Source of the DNA: Methylosinus sp. H3A
Lineage (GTDB): Bacteria; Pseudomonadota; Alphaproteobacteria; Rhizobiales; Beijerinckiaceae
Direction: 5' to 3'
Length of the DNA: 64,000 bases
Assembly (NCBI RefSeq): GCF_015709455.1
Contig: NZ_JADNQW010000005.1
Coordinates: forward strand, 4,327,450-4,391,449
Part shown: one piece after another, positions 8,723 through 17,670 of the stretch
Layout: each line of letters starts with the position of its first letter
How positions within the stretch are numbered: position 1 is the stretch's first letter
The notes under the pieces: model-generated
Databases searched by the model: none
The model's input: only the letters and a program-made list of their open reading frames with translations
Told to the model about the DNA's origin: nothing
Position numbers and translations under genes: made by a program

Positions 8723-8863
8723 ATGTTTCGATCGATCGCCGCTCCGGCTCTGGCCGCGGTCATCTCCATCGCGGCCGCCTCCGAGGCGGGCGCCTGGAGC
8801 CGAAGCGGGTCGTTCACCGGCCGCGGCAACGCCTACAGCTATCCCCGCTCCGTCTCCCGCTGA
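8723..8863 (+). CDS. Short exported peptide of 46 residues
   Basis: Encodes a 46-residue peptide with a strong AGGAGG ribosome binding site 6 nt before the ATG. The first 24 residues form a signal peptide (Ala/Ile-rich core ending in EAGA). The mature part is about 22 residues rich in Ser, Arg, Tyr and Gly (it begins WSRSGSFTGRG). No family is recognised. The ribosome binding site and signal peptide argue for a real gene. It is probably first in an operon with the hydroxylase at 8913 and the Cys-rich protein at 9842, divergent from the two-component system. Confidence 0.6.
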   Translation: MFRSIAAPALAAVISIAAASEAGAWSRSGSFTGRGNAYSYPRSVSR

Positions 8864-8912
8864 GCCTGTCGGGCGCCGCCCGCTCGCCTCTCCCCTCTCA
8901 CGAGGACGCGTC

Positions 8913-9800
8913 ATGCCGCTACTTCCGAATTCTCCACTCGATCTCCATGCGAGACTGATCATTCTCGCCGTCGCCATCGGCTTCATGGCGCTCGAATATC
9001 TGCTGGCGCGCCGCGCCGCGCGCGAGCATCATGATCTGCGCGAGAGCGCCGCCTCGCTCGGCGTCGCCCTCGGGCGCAACGCTCTGCGCGGCGTCGAGGC
9101 GCTGATCGTCGCCGGGCCCTACGCCTTCGCCTATGAGCATCGCCTCTTCGATTTCGATCCGACCAGCGCGCTCGCTCTCGTCGCGCTCTTTCTCGGCGTC
9201 GAATTCCTCTATTATTGGGACCATCGCGCCTCGCATCGCGTGCGCTGGATGTGGGCGACGCATTCCGTCCACCATTCGCCGACGCGGATGAATTACACCG
9301 CCGCCGTGCGGCTCGGCTGGACGGCCGGGCTCTCCGGGAATTTTCTGTTCTTCCTGCCGCTCGCCTGGCTCGGCTTTCATCCGATGGCGATCGTGCTGAT
9401 GCTCACCGGCAATCTGCTGTATCAATTCTTCATTCACACGGAGCTCTGCCCGCACTTGGGACCGCTCGAACATGTGCTGAACACGCCGGCGCATCACCGT
9501 GTGCATCACGCCTCCAACTCGACCTGTCTCGACCGGAATTACGGCGGCGTGCTGATCGTCTTCGACCGTCTGTTCGGCACATTCGCCGAGGCGCCGAAGC
9601 AGGAGGCGCTGCGCTACGGCCTCGTCGGCGCGACGCCGAGCTTCAACCCGCTGAATATCGCGCTCGGCGAATGGGTCGCCATGTTCCGCGACGCAGGCTC
9701 CGCCGACGATTGGCGCGGCGCGCTACGGGCTTTGTTCGCGCCGCCCGGCGCGGCCGCGCAGACATCGCGCCGAGACGAGAGCCATCCCATCGCCGCCTGA
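8913..9800 (+). CDS. Sterol desaturase / fatty acid hydroxylase superfamily protein
   Basis: A 295-residue integral membrane di-iron enzyme of the fatty acid hydroxylase superfamily. Several hydrophobic helices carry the His boxes: DHRASH, HSVHH (in ATHSVHHSP), and HRVHH (in PAHHRVHHAS). The RNYGGVLIVFDRLFGTF motif is typical of bacterial sterol desaturase family members. Substrate is not known; lipids are most likely. GAGGA lies 6 nt before the ATG. It sits between two small exported proteins, and a terminator closes the unit at 10101. It belongs to a different branch from the FA2H-like protein at 23454. Confidence 0.88.
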   Translation: MPLLPNSPLDLHARLIILAVAIGFMALEYLLARRAAREHHDLRESAASLGVALGRNALRGVEALIVAGPYAFAYEHRLFDFDPTSALALVALFLGVEFLYYWDHRASHRVRWMWATHSVHHSPTRMNYTAAVRLGWTAGLSGNFLFFLPLAWLGFHPMAIVLMLTGNLLYQFFIHTELCPHLGPLEHVLNTPAHHRVHHASNSTCLDRNYGGVLIVFDRLFGTFAEAPKQEALRYGLVGATPSFNPLNIALGEWVAMFRDAGSADDWRGALRALFAPPGAAAQTSRRDESHPIAA

Positions 9801-9841
9801 CGCCTTTGACGCGCCAACCAACCATTTCGAGGAGACTCACG

Positions 9842-10081
9842 ATGAACAGAACGAAGCTCTCGGCCATGGCCGCCATTCTCGCCGCCGCCATTGCGGCGGA
9901 GCCCGCCGTAGCGCAGACGGCGCCTTCCGGCGATAGGGCCGACGTCGCGAAAAAGGCCTGCAAAGGGGATTATCAGCGTCTGTGCAGCGGCGTCATGCCG
10001 GGCGGTGGGCGTATCCTCGCCTGCCTGCAGAACCACTCGTCGGAACTCGGCCCCGACTGCGCAAAAGCGCTCGGCAAATAG
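9842..10081 (+). CDS. Small exported Cys-rich repeat (GLG1-like) protein
   Basis: A 79-residue protein with a signal peptide (cleavage near AVAQ). The mature part has the pattern C-x3-Y-x2-L-C ... ILACLQNH ... C, matching a single cysteine-rich GLG1-like repeat found in small periplasmic proteins of Hyphomicrobiales. The function of such single-repeat proteins is unknown. GAGGAG precedes the ATG. It is the last gene before a strong terminator at 10101, in an apparent operon with the hydroxylase and the 46-aa peptide. Confidence 0.75.
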   Translation: MNRTKLSAMAAILAAAIAAEPAVAQTAPSGDRADVAKKACKGDYQRLCSGVMPGGGRILACLQNHSSELGPDCAKALGK

Positions 10082-10100
10082 GCCCGCCTCGAAAAGATCG

Positions 10101-10132
10101 GCGCGACGGCCCGGGGGCCGTCGCGCTTTTTT
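10101..10132 (+). terminator. Rho-independent terminator of the 8723-10081 operon
   Basis: A GC-rich stem of about 11-12 bp (GCGCGACGGCCC pairing with GGGCCGTCGCGC) is followed by six T. It lies 20 bp after the Cys-rich gene and just before the end of the convergent RNase E gene, so it insulates the two. Confidence 0.85.
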
Positions 10133-10137
10133 GTCAA

Positions 10138-13032
10138 TCAATCGCCGCCGAGCGAGGCCTTGGCGCGCTGCCACCAGCCGCCCTTCTTGGGGCGGTCGGG
10201 ATCGGCCTGGGTGATGACGGTCTCGGTCGGCTCGCGCGGAGGCGGCGGCGGGGCGGTCACATGCGTGATCGGAGCCGAGGGAGCCTCGGGCTCCGGCGCA
10301 AGCGCCTCGGGCTGCAGGGCCTGGCGCTCCGGCTCGGGCGCGCTCGGCGCAGCGGCCTCGCCCGGCGGAGCCGCGGGAGGAACTGCCTCCTCGGCCACCA
10401 CCGGAGGCGGCGCTTCGCTCGCCTCGAAGGGCGGGATATGAGCCTCGGCCGTGGAGACGGCCGTCTCCTCGGCGCCCTCGTCGAGCGGGAAGGCGCCCTG
10501 CTCGCGAAACTCGGCCGGCAGCGGCGAAGAGCGCGTCCAGCGGCCGGCGCGACGGCCGCGTCCGCCACGGCTTCCCCGTTCCGCGGGCCGCGGGACTTCA
10601 TTGGCGGGCGCGGTGGGCACGCCATCGATTTCCGCGACGATGGCGAGACCCTCGTCCGAAGGCTGCTCGGCGCCCGGCGCCGGCGCTTCGCCGCCCGAGA
10701 GTCCGCCGCCGCGTCCACGACGCCGGCGACGACGACGCGCGCGCGGCTGTCCATCCTCGTCTTCCTCGACGAAGGACGGAGGGGCGCCACGCTCTTCACG
10801 TCGCGCGCTTTCGGGCCGGCGCTCCACGATCTCGATTACGTCGGCGGCCTCCTCGGCCTCCGCCGGCTCCAGTTCTTCCTCGAGATCCTCTGCAAGAGAA
10901 TCGACGCGCAGCGGCTGCTGCGCCGGAAGCTCGCGCACGCCAGTGGCCGGCTCGCCGCGCTCCAGCGCGTGATAGGAGGTGCCGGTCAGGCTGTCGTCGG
11001 CCGAGACGGTGATGGCGACGCCGAAGCGGCGCTCCAGCGCCTGCAGATGGCTGCGCTTCTGATTGAGAATATAGAGCGCGACCACAGTGCGCGTGCGCAG
11101 GATGATGTCATGCGCCGCGCTTTTGATGAGCGCATCCTCGAGCACGCGCAGCACATGCAGCGCGATGGAGGCGGTGGAGCGCACGGTTCCGGCTCCGGCG
11201 CAATGCGGGCACGGCACGGTCGAGCCCTCGAGCACGCCGGCGCGGATGCGCTGGCGCGACATTTCGAGCAGGCCGAAATGCGAGATGCGGCCGACCTGAA
11301 TGCGCGCGCGGTCGTTCTTGAGCGCATCCTTCAGCCGACGCTCGACCGAGCGATTGTTGCGGCTCTCCTCCATGTCGATGAAATCGACGACGATGAGGCC
11401 GGCGAGATCGCGCAGGCGCAGCTGGCGGGCGACCTCGTCGGCCGCCTCCAGATTGGTGCGCAGCGCCGTGTCCTCGATATTATGCTCGCGGGTGGAGCGG
11501 CCCGAGTTCACATCTATGGCGACCAGCGCCTCGGTCTGATTGATGACGAGATAGCCGCCCGACTTCAGCGTCACCTGATTGGAGAACAGCGCGTCGAGCT
11601 GCGCCTCCGCCCCGGCGGCGGCGAAGATCGGATTGGGATCGCGATAGAGGCGGACATTCTTGGCATGGCTCGGAATGAGCATACGCATGAAATCCTTGGC
11701 CTCGCGATAGGAGTCCTCGCCGGAGACGACGACCTCGTCCACATCGCGGCCATAGAGGTCGCGGATGGCGCGCTTGATCAGCGAGCCCTCCTCATAGACG
11801 AGCGTCGGCGCGCTGGAGCGCAGCGTCAATTCGCGCACGCTCTCCCACATGCGCAGGAGATATTCGAAGTCGCGCTTGACCTCGGCCTTGGTGCGCGTGG
11901 CGCCGGCGGTGCGCAGAATGACGCCCATGCCCTCCGGAACCTCGAGCTCCTGCACGATCTCCTTGAGGCGCTTGCGATCGGCCCCGTCGGTGATCTTGCG
12001 GGAGATGCCGCCGCCGCGCGCGGTGTTGGGCATCAGCACGGAATAGCGGCCGGCGAGCGAGAGATAGGTGGTGAGCGCAGCGCCCTTGTTGCCGCGCTCT
12101 TCCTTGACGACCTGCACGAGCAGAACCTGGCGGCGCTTGATGACCTCCTGGATCTTATATTGACGGCGCGAGCGCGAAGGCCGGTGTGGCACCTCCTCCA
12201 TGGCGTCGCCGCCGATATGCTCGACGTGCTCTTCCTCGTCCTCGTGCTCTTCTTCCTCGTCGTGGTCGTCGTCGCGGCGGCGGGCTTCTTCGCGCTCGCG
12301 CTCGGCCTCGTGTTCCACATAGCGCTCGCTCTGGTCGCGCTCGTCCTGACGGCGCGCCTTGACCTCGTGGTCGAGCTCGGCCGGCTCGGCCGGAGCTTCT
12401 TCCGGATGACCGGCCTCGATGACGCCGAAACCCTGCGGATCGACGGCGATCGGCTCCGCCTCGGACGTCTCCGACGTGATCGCTTCGGCCGCAGGAGCCT
12501 CCGGCTCTTCGGCGGGCGCCGACGCGAGCTCGGCGCTCTCGGCGCGGACCTCTTCGGCCGGCGCGGCGGCGTCGACATTCGCCGCCTCGTCCGCGGCGTC
12601 GATCTCGGCGCCTTCCTCGCTGTCGGAGGCGCTCCCGGAGATCACCTCATCGGAGCGGGAGCGCTTTTCGGCCCCGTCCGAATTGCGGCGGCGCGAGCGG
12701 CGACGGCCGCCATGGGGACGCGGCTCCTCGTCCTCCTGCTGATGGACGCGGCTCTCCTCCTCGAGCAGAGCGATCCGATCGGCGACAGGGATCTGGTAAT
12801 AATCCGGATGTATCTCGGCGAAAGCCAGAAAGCCGTGACGATTGCCGCCGTAATCCACGAAGGCCGCCTGCAGCGACGGCTCCACGCGCGTGACCTTGGC
12901 GAGATAGATATTGCCGCGCAGAGGCCTTTTGTCGGCGGCTTCGAAGTCGAATTCCTGAACGCGATTGCCGCGTAGCACGACTACGCGGGTTTCCTCCGGG
13001 TGGGAGGCGTCGATGAGCATTTTGTTGGCCAT
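10138..13032 (-). CDS. rne: Ribonuclease E/G family endoribonuclease (RNase E)
   Basis: About 964 residues. It cleaves single-stranded RNA in mRNA decay and rRNA/tRNA processing and scaffolds the degradosome. The S1 domain at the N-terminus is split by an insertion of about 180 residues (about 108-288), very acidic and Arg-rich, as in other alphaproteobacterial RNase E. The catalytic core has AIDVNSGRSTREHN and VVDFIDMEE with the metal-binding Asp residues. The zinc-link CPHCAG lies near residue 607. The tail is disordered, Pro/Glu/Arg-rich, and suits partner binding. The ATG at 13032 has an AAGAG site upstream. A probable leader of about 500 nt fits autoregulation of rne. Confidence 0.93.
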   Translation of the reverse strand: MANKMLIDASHPEETRVVVLRGNRVQEFDFEAADKRPLRGNIYLAKVTRVEPSLQAAFVDYGGNRHGFLAFAEIHPDYYQIPVADRIALLEEESRVHQQEDEEPRPHGGRRRSRRRNSDGAEKRSRSDEVISGSASDSEEGAEIDAADEAANVDAAAPAEEVRAESAELASAPAEEPEAPAAEAITSETSEAEPIAVDPQGFGVIEAGHPEEAPAEPAELDHEVKARRQDERDQSERYVEHEAEREREEARRRDDDHDEEEEHEDEEEHVEHIGGDAMEEVPHRPSRSRRQYKIQEVIKRRQVLLVQVVKEERGNKGAALTTYLSLAGRYSVLMPNTARGGGISRKITDGADRKRLKEIVQELEVPEGMGVILRTAGATRTKAEVKRDFEYLLRMWESVRELTLRSSAPTLVYEEGSLIKRAIRDLYGRDVDEVVVSGEDSYREAKDFMRMLIPSHAKNVRLYRDPNPIFAAAGAEAQLDALFSNQVTLKSGGYLVINQTEALVAIDVNSGRSTREHNIEDTALRTNLEAADEVARQLRLRDLAGLIVVDFIDMEESRNNRSVERRLKDALKNDRARIQVGRISHFGLLEMSRQRIRAGVLEGSTVPCPHCAGAGTVRSTASIALHVLRVLEDALIKSAAHDIILRTRTVVALYILNQKRSHLQALERRFGVAITVSADDSLTGTSYHALERGEPATGVRELPAQQPLRVDSLAEDLEEELEPAEAEEAADVIEIVERRPESARREERGAPPSFVEEDEDGQPRARRRRRRRGRGGGLSGGEAPAPGAEQPSDEGLAIVAEIDGVPTAPANEVPRPAERGSRGGRGRRAGRWTRSSPLPAEFREQGAFPLDEGAEETAVSTAEAHIPPFEASEAPPPVVAEEAVPPAAPPGEAAAPSAPEPERQALQPEALAPEPEAPSAPITHVTAPPPPPREPTETVITQADPDRPKKGGWWQRAKASLGGD

Positions 13033-13555
13033 GAGAAACTCTTTGCGGCGCGACGCGAGGCGACGCCGGCGGTCTCGAGCGAACATCCCGTGAGGGATGA
13101 TGCGACCGCGGTCCGGCGAAGCGTCGGAGCGTCGACGCGTGTTTTCGAGGAGTTGGTGTCGATCGCGAAACATCGGATACGCGAACCGGCGCGACCGCCG
13201 GCGGACTGGGCGAGAGACCCGATCGGCCGCCGAAGCGAGACCGGCCGGGAGCCAGAGTGACGACGGCTCGGGAAGACAGCGCGAATCGACAGCTCCACCG
13301 GCGCGCGATACTCTCGCGCGGAGTGGCCCCTCGATTGGCGGCATGTCATGGACTTCGCCATGAGCTCGTCACAAAAACCTTATGTCACAGCGCCTTACGG
13401 CGGCGCCCGCCCGTCCCGAACCCGCGCGCGAGGCGTGCATTCGAACGTAATTCATCCCGTGGAAAAACGCGCCGTCCGTCCGAGACGGTTCCCGACGCCG
13501 TAAAACGCCGAAAATGCGCTAGGCGCATTTCGAACCCTTCCACGGAACGTTTCCA

Positions 13556-13584
13556 TACATAATGTCTCGAAGGCGACACCGCAA
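13556..13584 (-). promoter_or_regulatory. Candidate sigma-70 promoter of rne
   Basis: On the minus strand TTGCGG (13584-13579), a 17-bp spacer, and TATGTA (13561-13556). It would give a leader of about 515 nt before rne. The match is moderate; placement and spacing are the main support. Confidence 0.35.
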
Positions 13585-13662
13585 GTTGGACGTGCCCTCT
13601 CCGACGGCTCGCCCACAGGAAGGCGCCCGCGGCAGGCCGAGAAACCGGCGGCGCGGCCGCTC

Positions 13663-13679
13663 CTAACTCCGCATTAACC
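13663..13679 (+). promoter_or_regulatory. CtrA-like box before amiC
   Basis: CTAA-N7-TTAACC, one mismatch from the alphaproteobacterial CtrA consensus TTAA-N7-TTAAC. It lies about 90 bp upstream of the amidase start. Control of a cell-separation amidase by CtrA would make sense, but binding is inferred only from the motif. Confidence 0.35.
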
Positions 13680-13770
13680 AGATGTCCTCAGAAAGATTTC
13701 GGGCTCGCGCGCTCGCGCGAGCCGCGCCATATTGTTTGCGGGCGAACGCGCGAGCGGGGCGAATTTCGAC

Positions 13771-15096
13771 ATGGACGACTGGCGAACGGGGGCCGGGCCT
13801 TCGCGGGCTCATGGGCGTTTTGCGCGCGGATTCGTGCGGGCCGCGCTCGCCGCGGGCCTTGCTTTCGGCATCGCCGGGGCTTCGGCGGAGCCGACGCCTC
13901 CGCCCGAGCCGGTCGCCGCGATCGCCGCGCGAATCGAACAGCAGAAGGACCGGGCGCGCCTCGTCTTCGAGACGACGGCCGAGGTGACGCCGACCGTCTT
14001 TCCGGTCGCCGACCCTTATCGAATCGTCGTCGATCTGCCCGAAATGGCCTTCCGCCTCGACCCAGAGCTCGGGCGCCGGCCCAAGGACAAGCGCGGCGGC
14101 GACGAGCTCGTGACCTCCTTCCGCTTCGGCCATTTCGCGCCCGGACGCTCGCGAATCGTCATCGATCTCGCACGGCCCGCCAAGATCATTCGCGCCGAGA
14201 GCGATTCGAAATCGAAAACCCCGCGTCTCGTCATCGAGCTCGAGCCCTCCGACGCGGCGAGCTTTGCGTCCGAGGCGGCCCGCAGGGCGCCCGCCGCCTC
14301 CCGCGCCGCCGCGGCCGAGCCGGCGCCGCCTCCCGCGCCGGGCGGCAAGCCCTTGCTGGTCATCGACCCTGGCCATGGCGGCGTCGATGTCGGCGCGGCC
14401 GGCCCGCATGGCGAGCAGGAGAAGACCATCGTCCTCGAATTCGCCCGAACGCTGAAGACGAAGCTCGAGGCGGATGGCAAGCTGCGCGTGATCCTCACCC
14501 GCAATGAGGACGCCTTCATGGCGCTCGACGAGCGCGTGCGCGTCGCGCGCCAGGCCGGGGCCGAATTATTCCTGTCGATTCACGCCGATACGCTCGGCGA
14601 GGCGAGCGTCGAGGGGGCCACGGTCTACACCGTCTCCGCCCGCGCCTCGGACTCCGAGGCGGCGAAAATCGCCGAAAAGGAGAATTTCGCCGATCGCGCG
14701 GCCGGGCTCGAGCGCAAATCCGAGGACGCCGGCGAAGTCGGCGACATTCTCTTCGATCTCACTCGGCGCGAGACGCGCGCCTACAGCCGCGTCTTCGCCC
14801 GCACGCTGATCGCTTATTGGCAGACCGTCGGCCATCTCAACAAAAATCCGAGCCGCTCGGCCGGCTTCGTGGTGCTGAAAGCCTTCGACATTCCCTCGGT
14901 GCTGCTCGAGCTCGGCTATCTGTCGAGCTCGCGCGATTTGTCGCGGCTCGTCTCGGCGGAATGGCGCGACCATGCGGCCGAGGCCACGGCGCAGGCGATC
15001 GAGCGTTATTTCGCGGAACGCCAGGAGCAGGCGCAAGAGCAAGTGCAAGCCGCGGCGCCTGCTCAGGCCGTCGCCGCGACCGCGCGCCCACAATAA
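13771..15096 (+). CDS. amiC: N-acetylmuramoyl-L-alanine amidase (AmiC type)
   Basis: About 441 residues. It cleaves the amide between MurNAc and the stem peptide, for septal peptidoglycan splitting. A signal peptide (core AALAAGLAFGIAGASA) is followed by an AMIN domain (about residues 50-150), a Pro/Ala linker, and an Amidase_3 domain. Zinc and catalytic residues are visible: H202 in DPGHGG, E in GEQEK, H in SIHAD, and E in LLELGYLS. The ATG at 13771 gives a normal N-region; a TTG at 13732 would extend it without benefit. The PBP1A gene follows 140 bp later on the same strand, a common pairing in this order. Confidence 0.92.
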   Translation: MDDWRTGAGPSRAHGRFARGFVRAALAAGLAFGIAGASAEPTPPPEPVAAIAARIEQQKDRARLVFETTAEVTPTVFPVADPYRIVVDLPEMAFRLDPELGRRPKDKRGGDELVTSFRFGHFAPGRSRIVIDLARPAKIIRAESDSKSKTPRLVIELEPSDAASFASEAARRAPAASRAAAAEPAPPPAPGGKPLLVIDPGHGGVDVGAAGPHGEQEKTIVLEFARTLKTKLEADGKLRVILTRNEDAFMALDERVRVARQAGAELFLSIHADTLGEASVEGATVYTVSARASDSEAAKIAEKENFADRAAGLERKSEDAGEVGDILFDLTRRETRAYSRVFARTLIAYWQTVGHLNKNPSRSAGFVVLKAFDIPSVLLELGYLSSSRDLSRLVSAEWRDHAAEATAQAIERYFAERQEQAQEQVQAAAPAQAVAATARPQ

Positions 15097-15236
15097 AACA
15101 TAAAAACGGGGATAAGGATGGGCGCGGCGAGAGGCCGATTCGGGTTTCCGTCTCGACAAAATATCTCTACACGGGACGCCGACGGCGCGGCGCGCGCCAG
15201 ATTTGAGGTAACGCGTCTCTTCGAGGATCATCCTTC

Positions 15237-17654
15237 ATGCGTCTGCTCGTCCGGTTCTTCGGCTTCCTCTTCGCGACCGGCGCCATCGTCTTCCTGATCG
15301 GCGTGGCGGCCGCGGCCGGCATCGTCTACGTATTCTCGAAGGATCTGCCGGACACGGCGCAATTGCGCAATTACGAGCCGCCGGTCACGACGCGCATCCA
15401 CGCCAATGACGGCTCCATCCTCGCCGAATATTCGCGCGAGCGCCGATTGTTCCTGCCGAGCTCGGCCGTGCCGCCGCTCGTCCGGCAGGCCTTCATCTCG
15501 GCCGAGGACAAGAATTTCTATACGCATAACGGCGTCGACTTCGAGGGCATCGCCCGCGCCGTGTCGATTCTCGCCCAGGGCGGGCGCCATATGCAGGGCG
15601 CTTCGACGATCACCCAGCAGGTGGCCAAGAACTTCCTGGTCGGCAATGAGCGCTCCTTCGAGCGCAAGATTCGCGAGGCGCTGATCTCCTTCCGCATAGA
15701 GGCGGCCTATCCCAAGGACCGCATCCTCGAGCTCTATCTCAACGAGATCTATCTCGGCCTCGGCAATTATGGCGTCGCCGCCGCGGCGCTGAATTATTTC
15801 AACAAATCGGTCTATGAGCTGACCATCGCCGAGGCCGCCTATCTCGCCGCCCTGCCCAAGGCGCCGAACAACTACCACCCATTCCTGCATCGCGACCGCG
15901 CGGTCGAGCGCCGCAATTACGTCATCGACCGCATGGTCGCCGACGGCTTCGTCTCGCAGAAGGACGGCGACAAGGCCAAGACCGAGCCGCTCGGCGTCAA
16001 TCCGCGCGTGACCTCGCCCAACACCTATGTCGCCGGCTATTTCGCCGAGGAAGTGCGCCGCGAGCTGCTCGACAAATATGGGGACAAGAAGCTCTATGAG
16101 GGCGGCCTCTCGGTGCGCTCGACGCTCGACCCCAAAATGCAGGCCATCACCCGCAAGGCGCTGGCCGACGGCCTGGTGCGCTTCGACGAGGCGCATGGCT
16201 TCCGCGGCCCGATGCGCCATATCGACATCTCCTATGACTGGGGCCTGCCGCTCGCCGATATTCCGGCGCTCGGCGATGTGAAGCCCTGGCGCCTCGCCGT
16301 GGTGCTGGACGCCAATGACGGTTTCGCACGCATCGGCCTGCAGCCGCCGCGCGAGAAATCCGGCGAGGTGGCGCGCGAGCGCGAGACCGGCCAGCTCGGC
16401 CAGGAGGGCATGCGCTGGGCCGGCCGCAGCATTCGCGCCGCGCTGACGCCGGGCGACGTCATCTATGTCGAGCCGCTCTCCGGCCGGCAGGGCCAGTATC
16501 GGCTGCGGCAGATTCCGGAAATCTCCGGCGCCATGGTGGCGATGGACCCGCATACGGGCCGCGTCTTCGCCATGGTCGGCGGCTTCTCCTACGATCAGTC
16601 GGAGTTCAACCGCGCGACGCAGGCGCTGCGTCAGCCGGGCTCCTCCTTCAAGCCCTTCGTCTACGCCACCGCGCTCGACAATGGCTACACGCCCTCCTCC
16701 TCCATTCTCGACGAGCCGATCACCATCGTGCAGGCCAATGGCGAGAGCTGGACTCCGGAGAATTTCGAGGGCGCGCATGGCACGGGCGCGCATCCGCTGC
16801 GCTATGGCGTCGAGCACTCCAAGAATATGATGACCGTGCGCCTCGCCAAGGATGTCGGCATGCCGCTGATCGCCGAATACGCCAAGCGCTTCGGCATTTA
16901 CGACGACATGCCGCTCTATCTGCCCATGGCGCTCGGCGCCGGCGAGACGACGGTGATGCGCATGGTGACCGCCTATTCCATGCTCTGCAATGGCGGCAAG
17001 CGCGTGAAGGCGACGTTGATCGACCGCATCCAGGACCGCTGGGGCAAGACGATCTACCGCCATGACGAGCGCCAGTGCCTGGGCTGCGACGCGCCCAAAT
17101 GGGAGACCCAGAACGAGCCCAAGCTGATCGACAAGCGCGAGCAGGTGCTCGATCCGCTGACCGCCTATCAGATCACCTCGATCATGGAGGGCGTCATCGA
17201 GCGCGGCACCGGCCAGTCGATCAAGGCCGTGGGCAAGCATCTCGCCGGCAAGACGGGCACCACCAACGAGGCCAAGGATCTGTGGTTCGTCGGCTTCTCG
17301 CCCGACCTCGCCGTCGGCGTCTATATCGGCTACGATCGGCCGCGGCCCGTGGGCGAGGGCAAGAGCGCGCAGGCGGCGACCTATGCCGCGCCGATCTTCC
17401 GCGACTTCATGACCGTGGCGCTGAAGGACAAGCCGGACGTGCCCTTCCGCGTGCCGCCGGGCATAAAGCTGATCTCGGTCGATCCGCATTCGGGCCTGCG
17501 CTCGAAGGGCTCCGGCTCGATCCTCGAGGCCTTCAAGCCGGGCACCGCGCCGCCCGATTCCTATTCCGCGGCGGGCAGCGACGGCGGCCTGCATTCCGGC
17601 GGCGCCCAGGATGTGGACAAGCAGGTGGGAAGCGGGACCGGCGGCCTGTATTGA
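15237..17654 (+). CDS. mrcA: Penicillin-binding protein 1A
   Basis: An 805-residue bifunctional peptidoglycan synthase. An N-terminal membrane anchor (about residues 8-33) is followed by a GT51 glycosyltransferase with E90 in EDKNFYTHNGVD and the TITQQVAKNF and RKIREA motifs. An OB-like region follows, and then the transpeptidase: SxxK at S469-K472 (GSSFKPF), S-x-N in EHSKNMM, and KTGTTN. The C-terminus is a Gly/Ser-rich tail. Length and order match class A PBP1A. It lies downstream of amiC. The second MNT/HEPN pair starts only 16 bp after its stop. Confidence 0.95.
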   Translation: MRLLVRFFGFLFATGAIVFLIGVAAAAGIVYVFSKDLPDTAQLRNYEPPVTTRIHANDGSILAEYSRERRLFLPSSAVPPLVRQAFISAEDKNFYTHNGVDFEGIARAVSILAQGGRHMQGASTITQQVAKNFLVGNERSFERKIREALISFRIEAAYPKDRILELYLNEIYLGLGNYGVAAAALNYFNKSVYELTIAEAAYLAALPKAPNNYHPFLHRDRAVERRNYVIDRMVADGFVSQKDGDKAKTEPLGVNPRVTSPNTYVAGYFAEEVRRELLDKYGDKKLYEGGLSVRSTLDPKMQAITRKALADGLVRFDEAHGFRGPMRHIDISYDWGLPLADIPALGDVKPWRLAVVLDANDGFARIGLQPPREKSGEVARERETGQLGQEGMRWAGRSIRAALTPGDVIYVEPLSGRQGQYRLRQIPEISGAMVAMDPHTGRVFAMVGGFSYDQSEFNRATQALRQPGSSFKPFVYATALDNGYTPSSSILDEPITIVQANGESWTPENFEGAHGTGAHPLRYGVEHSKNMMTVRLAKDVGMPLIAEYAKRFGIYDDMPLYLPMALGAGETTVMRMVTAYSMLCNGGKRVKATLIDRIQDRWGKTIYRHDERQCLGCDAPKWETQNEPKLIDKREQVLDPLTAYQITSIMEGVIERGTGQSIKAVGKHLAGKTGTTNEAKDLWFVGFSPDLAVGVYIGYDRPRPVGEGKSAQAATYAAPIFRDFMTVALKDKPDVPFRVPPGIKLISVDPHSGLRSKGSGSILEAFKPGTAPPDSYSAAGSDGGLHSGGAQDVDKQVGSGTGGLY

Positions 17655-17670
17655 GCGGGGCGGGAGCGTG

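Larger units (their letters stand above)
13033..13770. other. Intergenic region: rne leader and divergent amiC promoter area
   Basis: About 740 bp without a supported gene. The short frames here have no ribosome binding site and no recognisable protein. The left part is the probable untranslated leader of rne; a candidate rne promoter lies at 13556-13584 and a CtrA-like site for amiC at 13663-13679. Confidence 0.6.

Noticed and set aside
9982..12975. 997-aa open frame on the plus strand across RNase E
   Set aside because: Antisense shadow of rne in GC-rich DNA; no domain and no ribosome binding site, while the minus strand has clear RNase E motifs.
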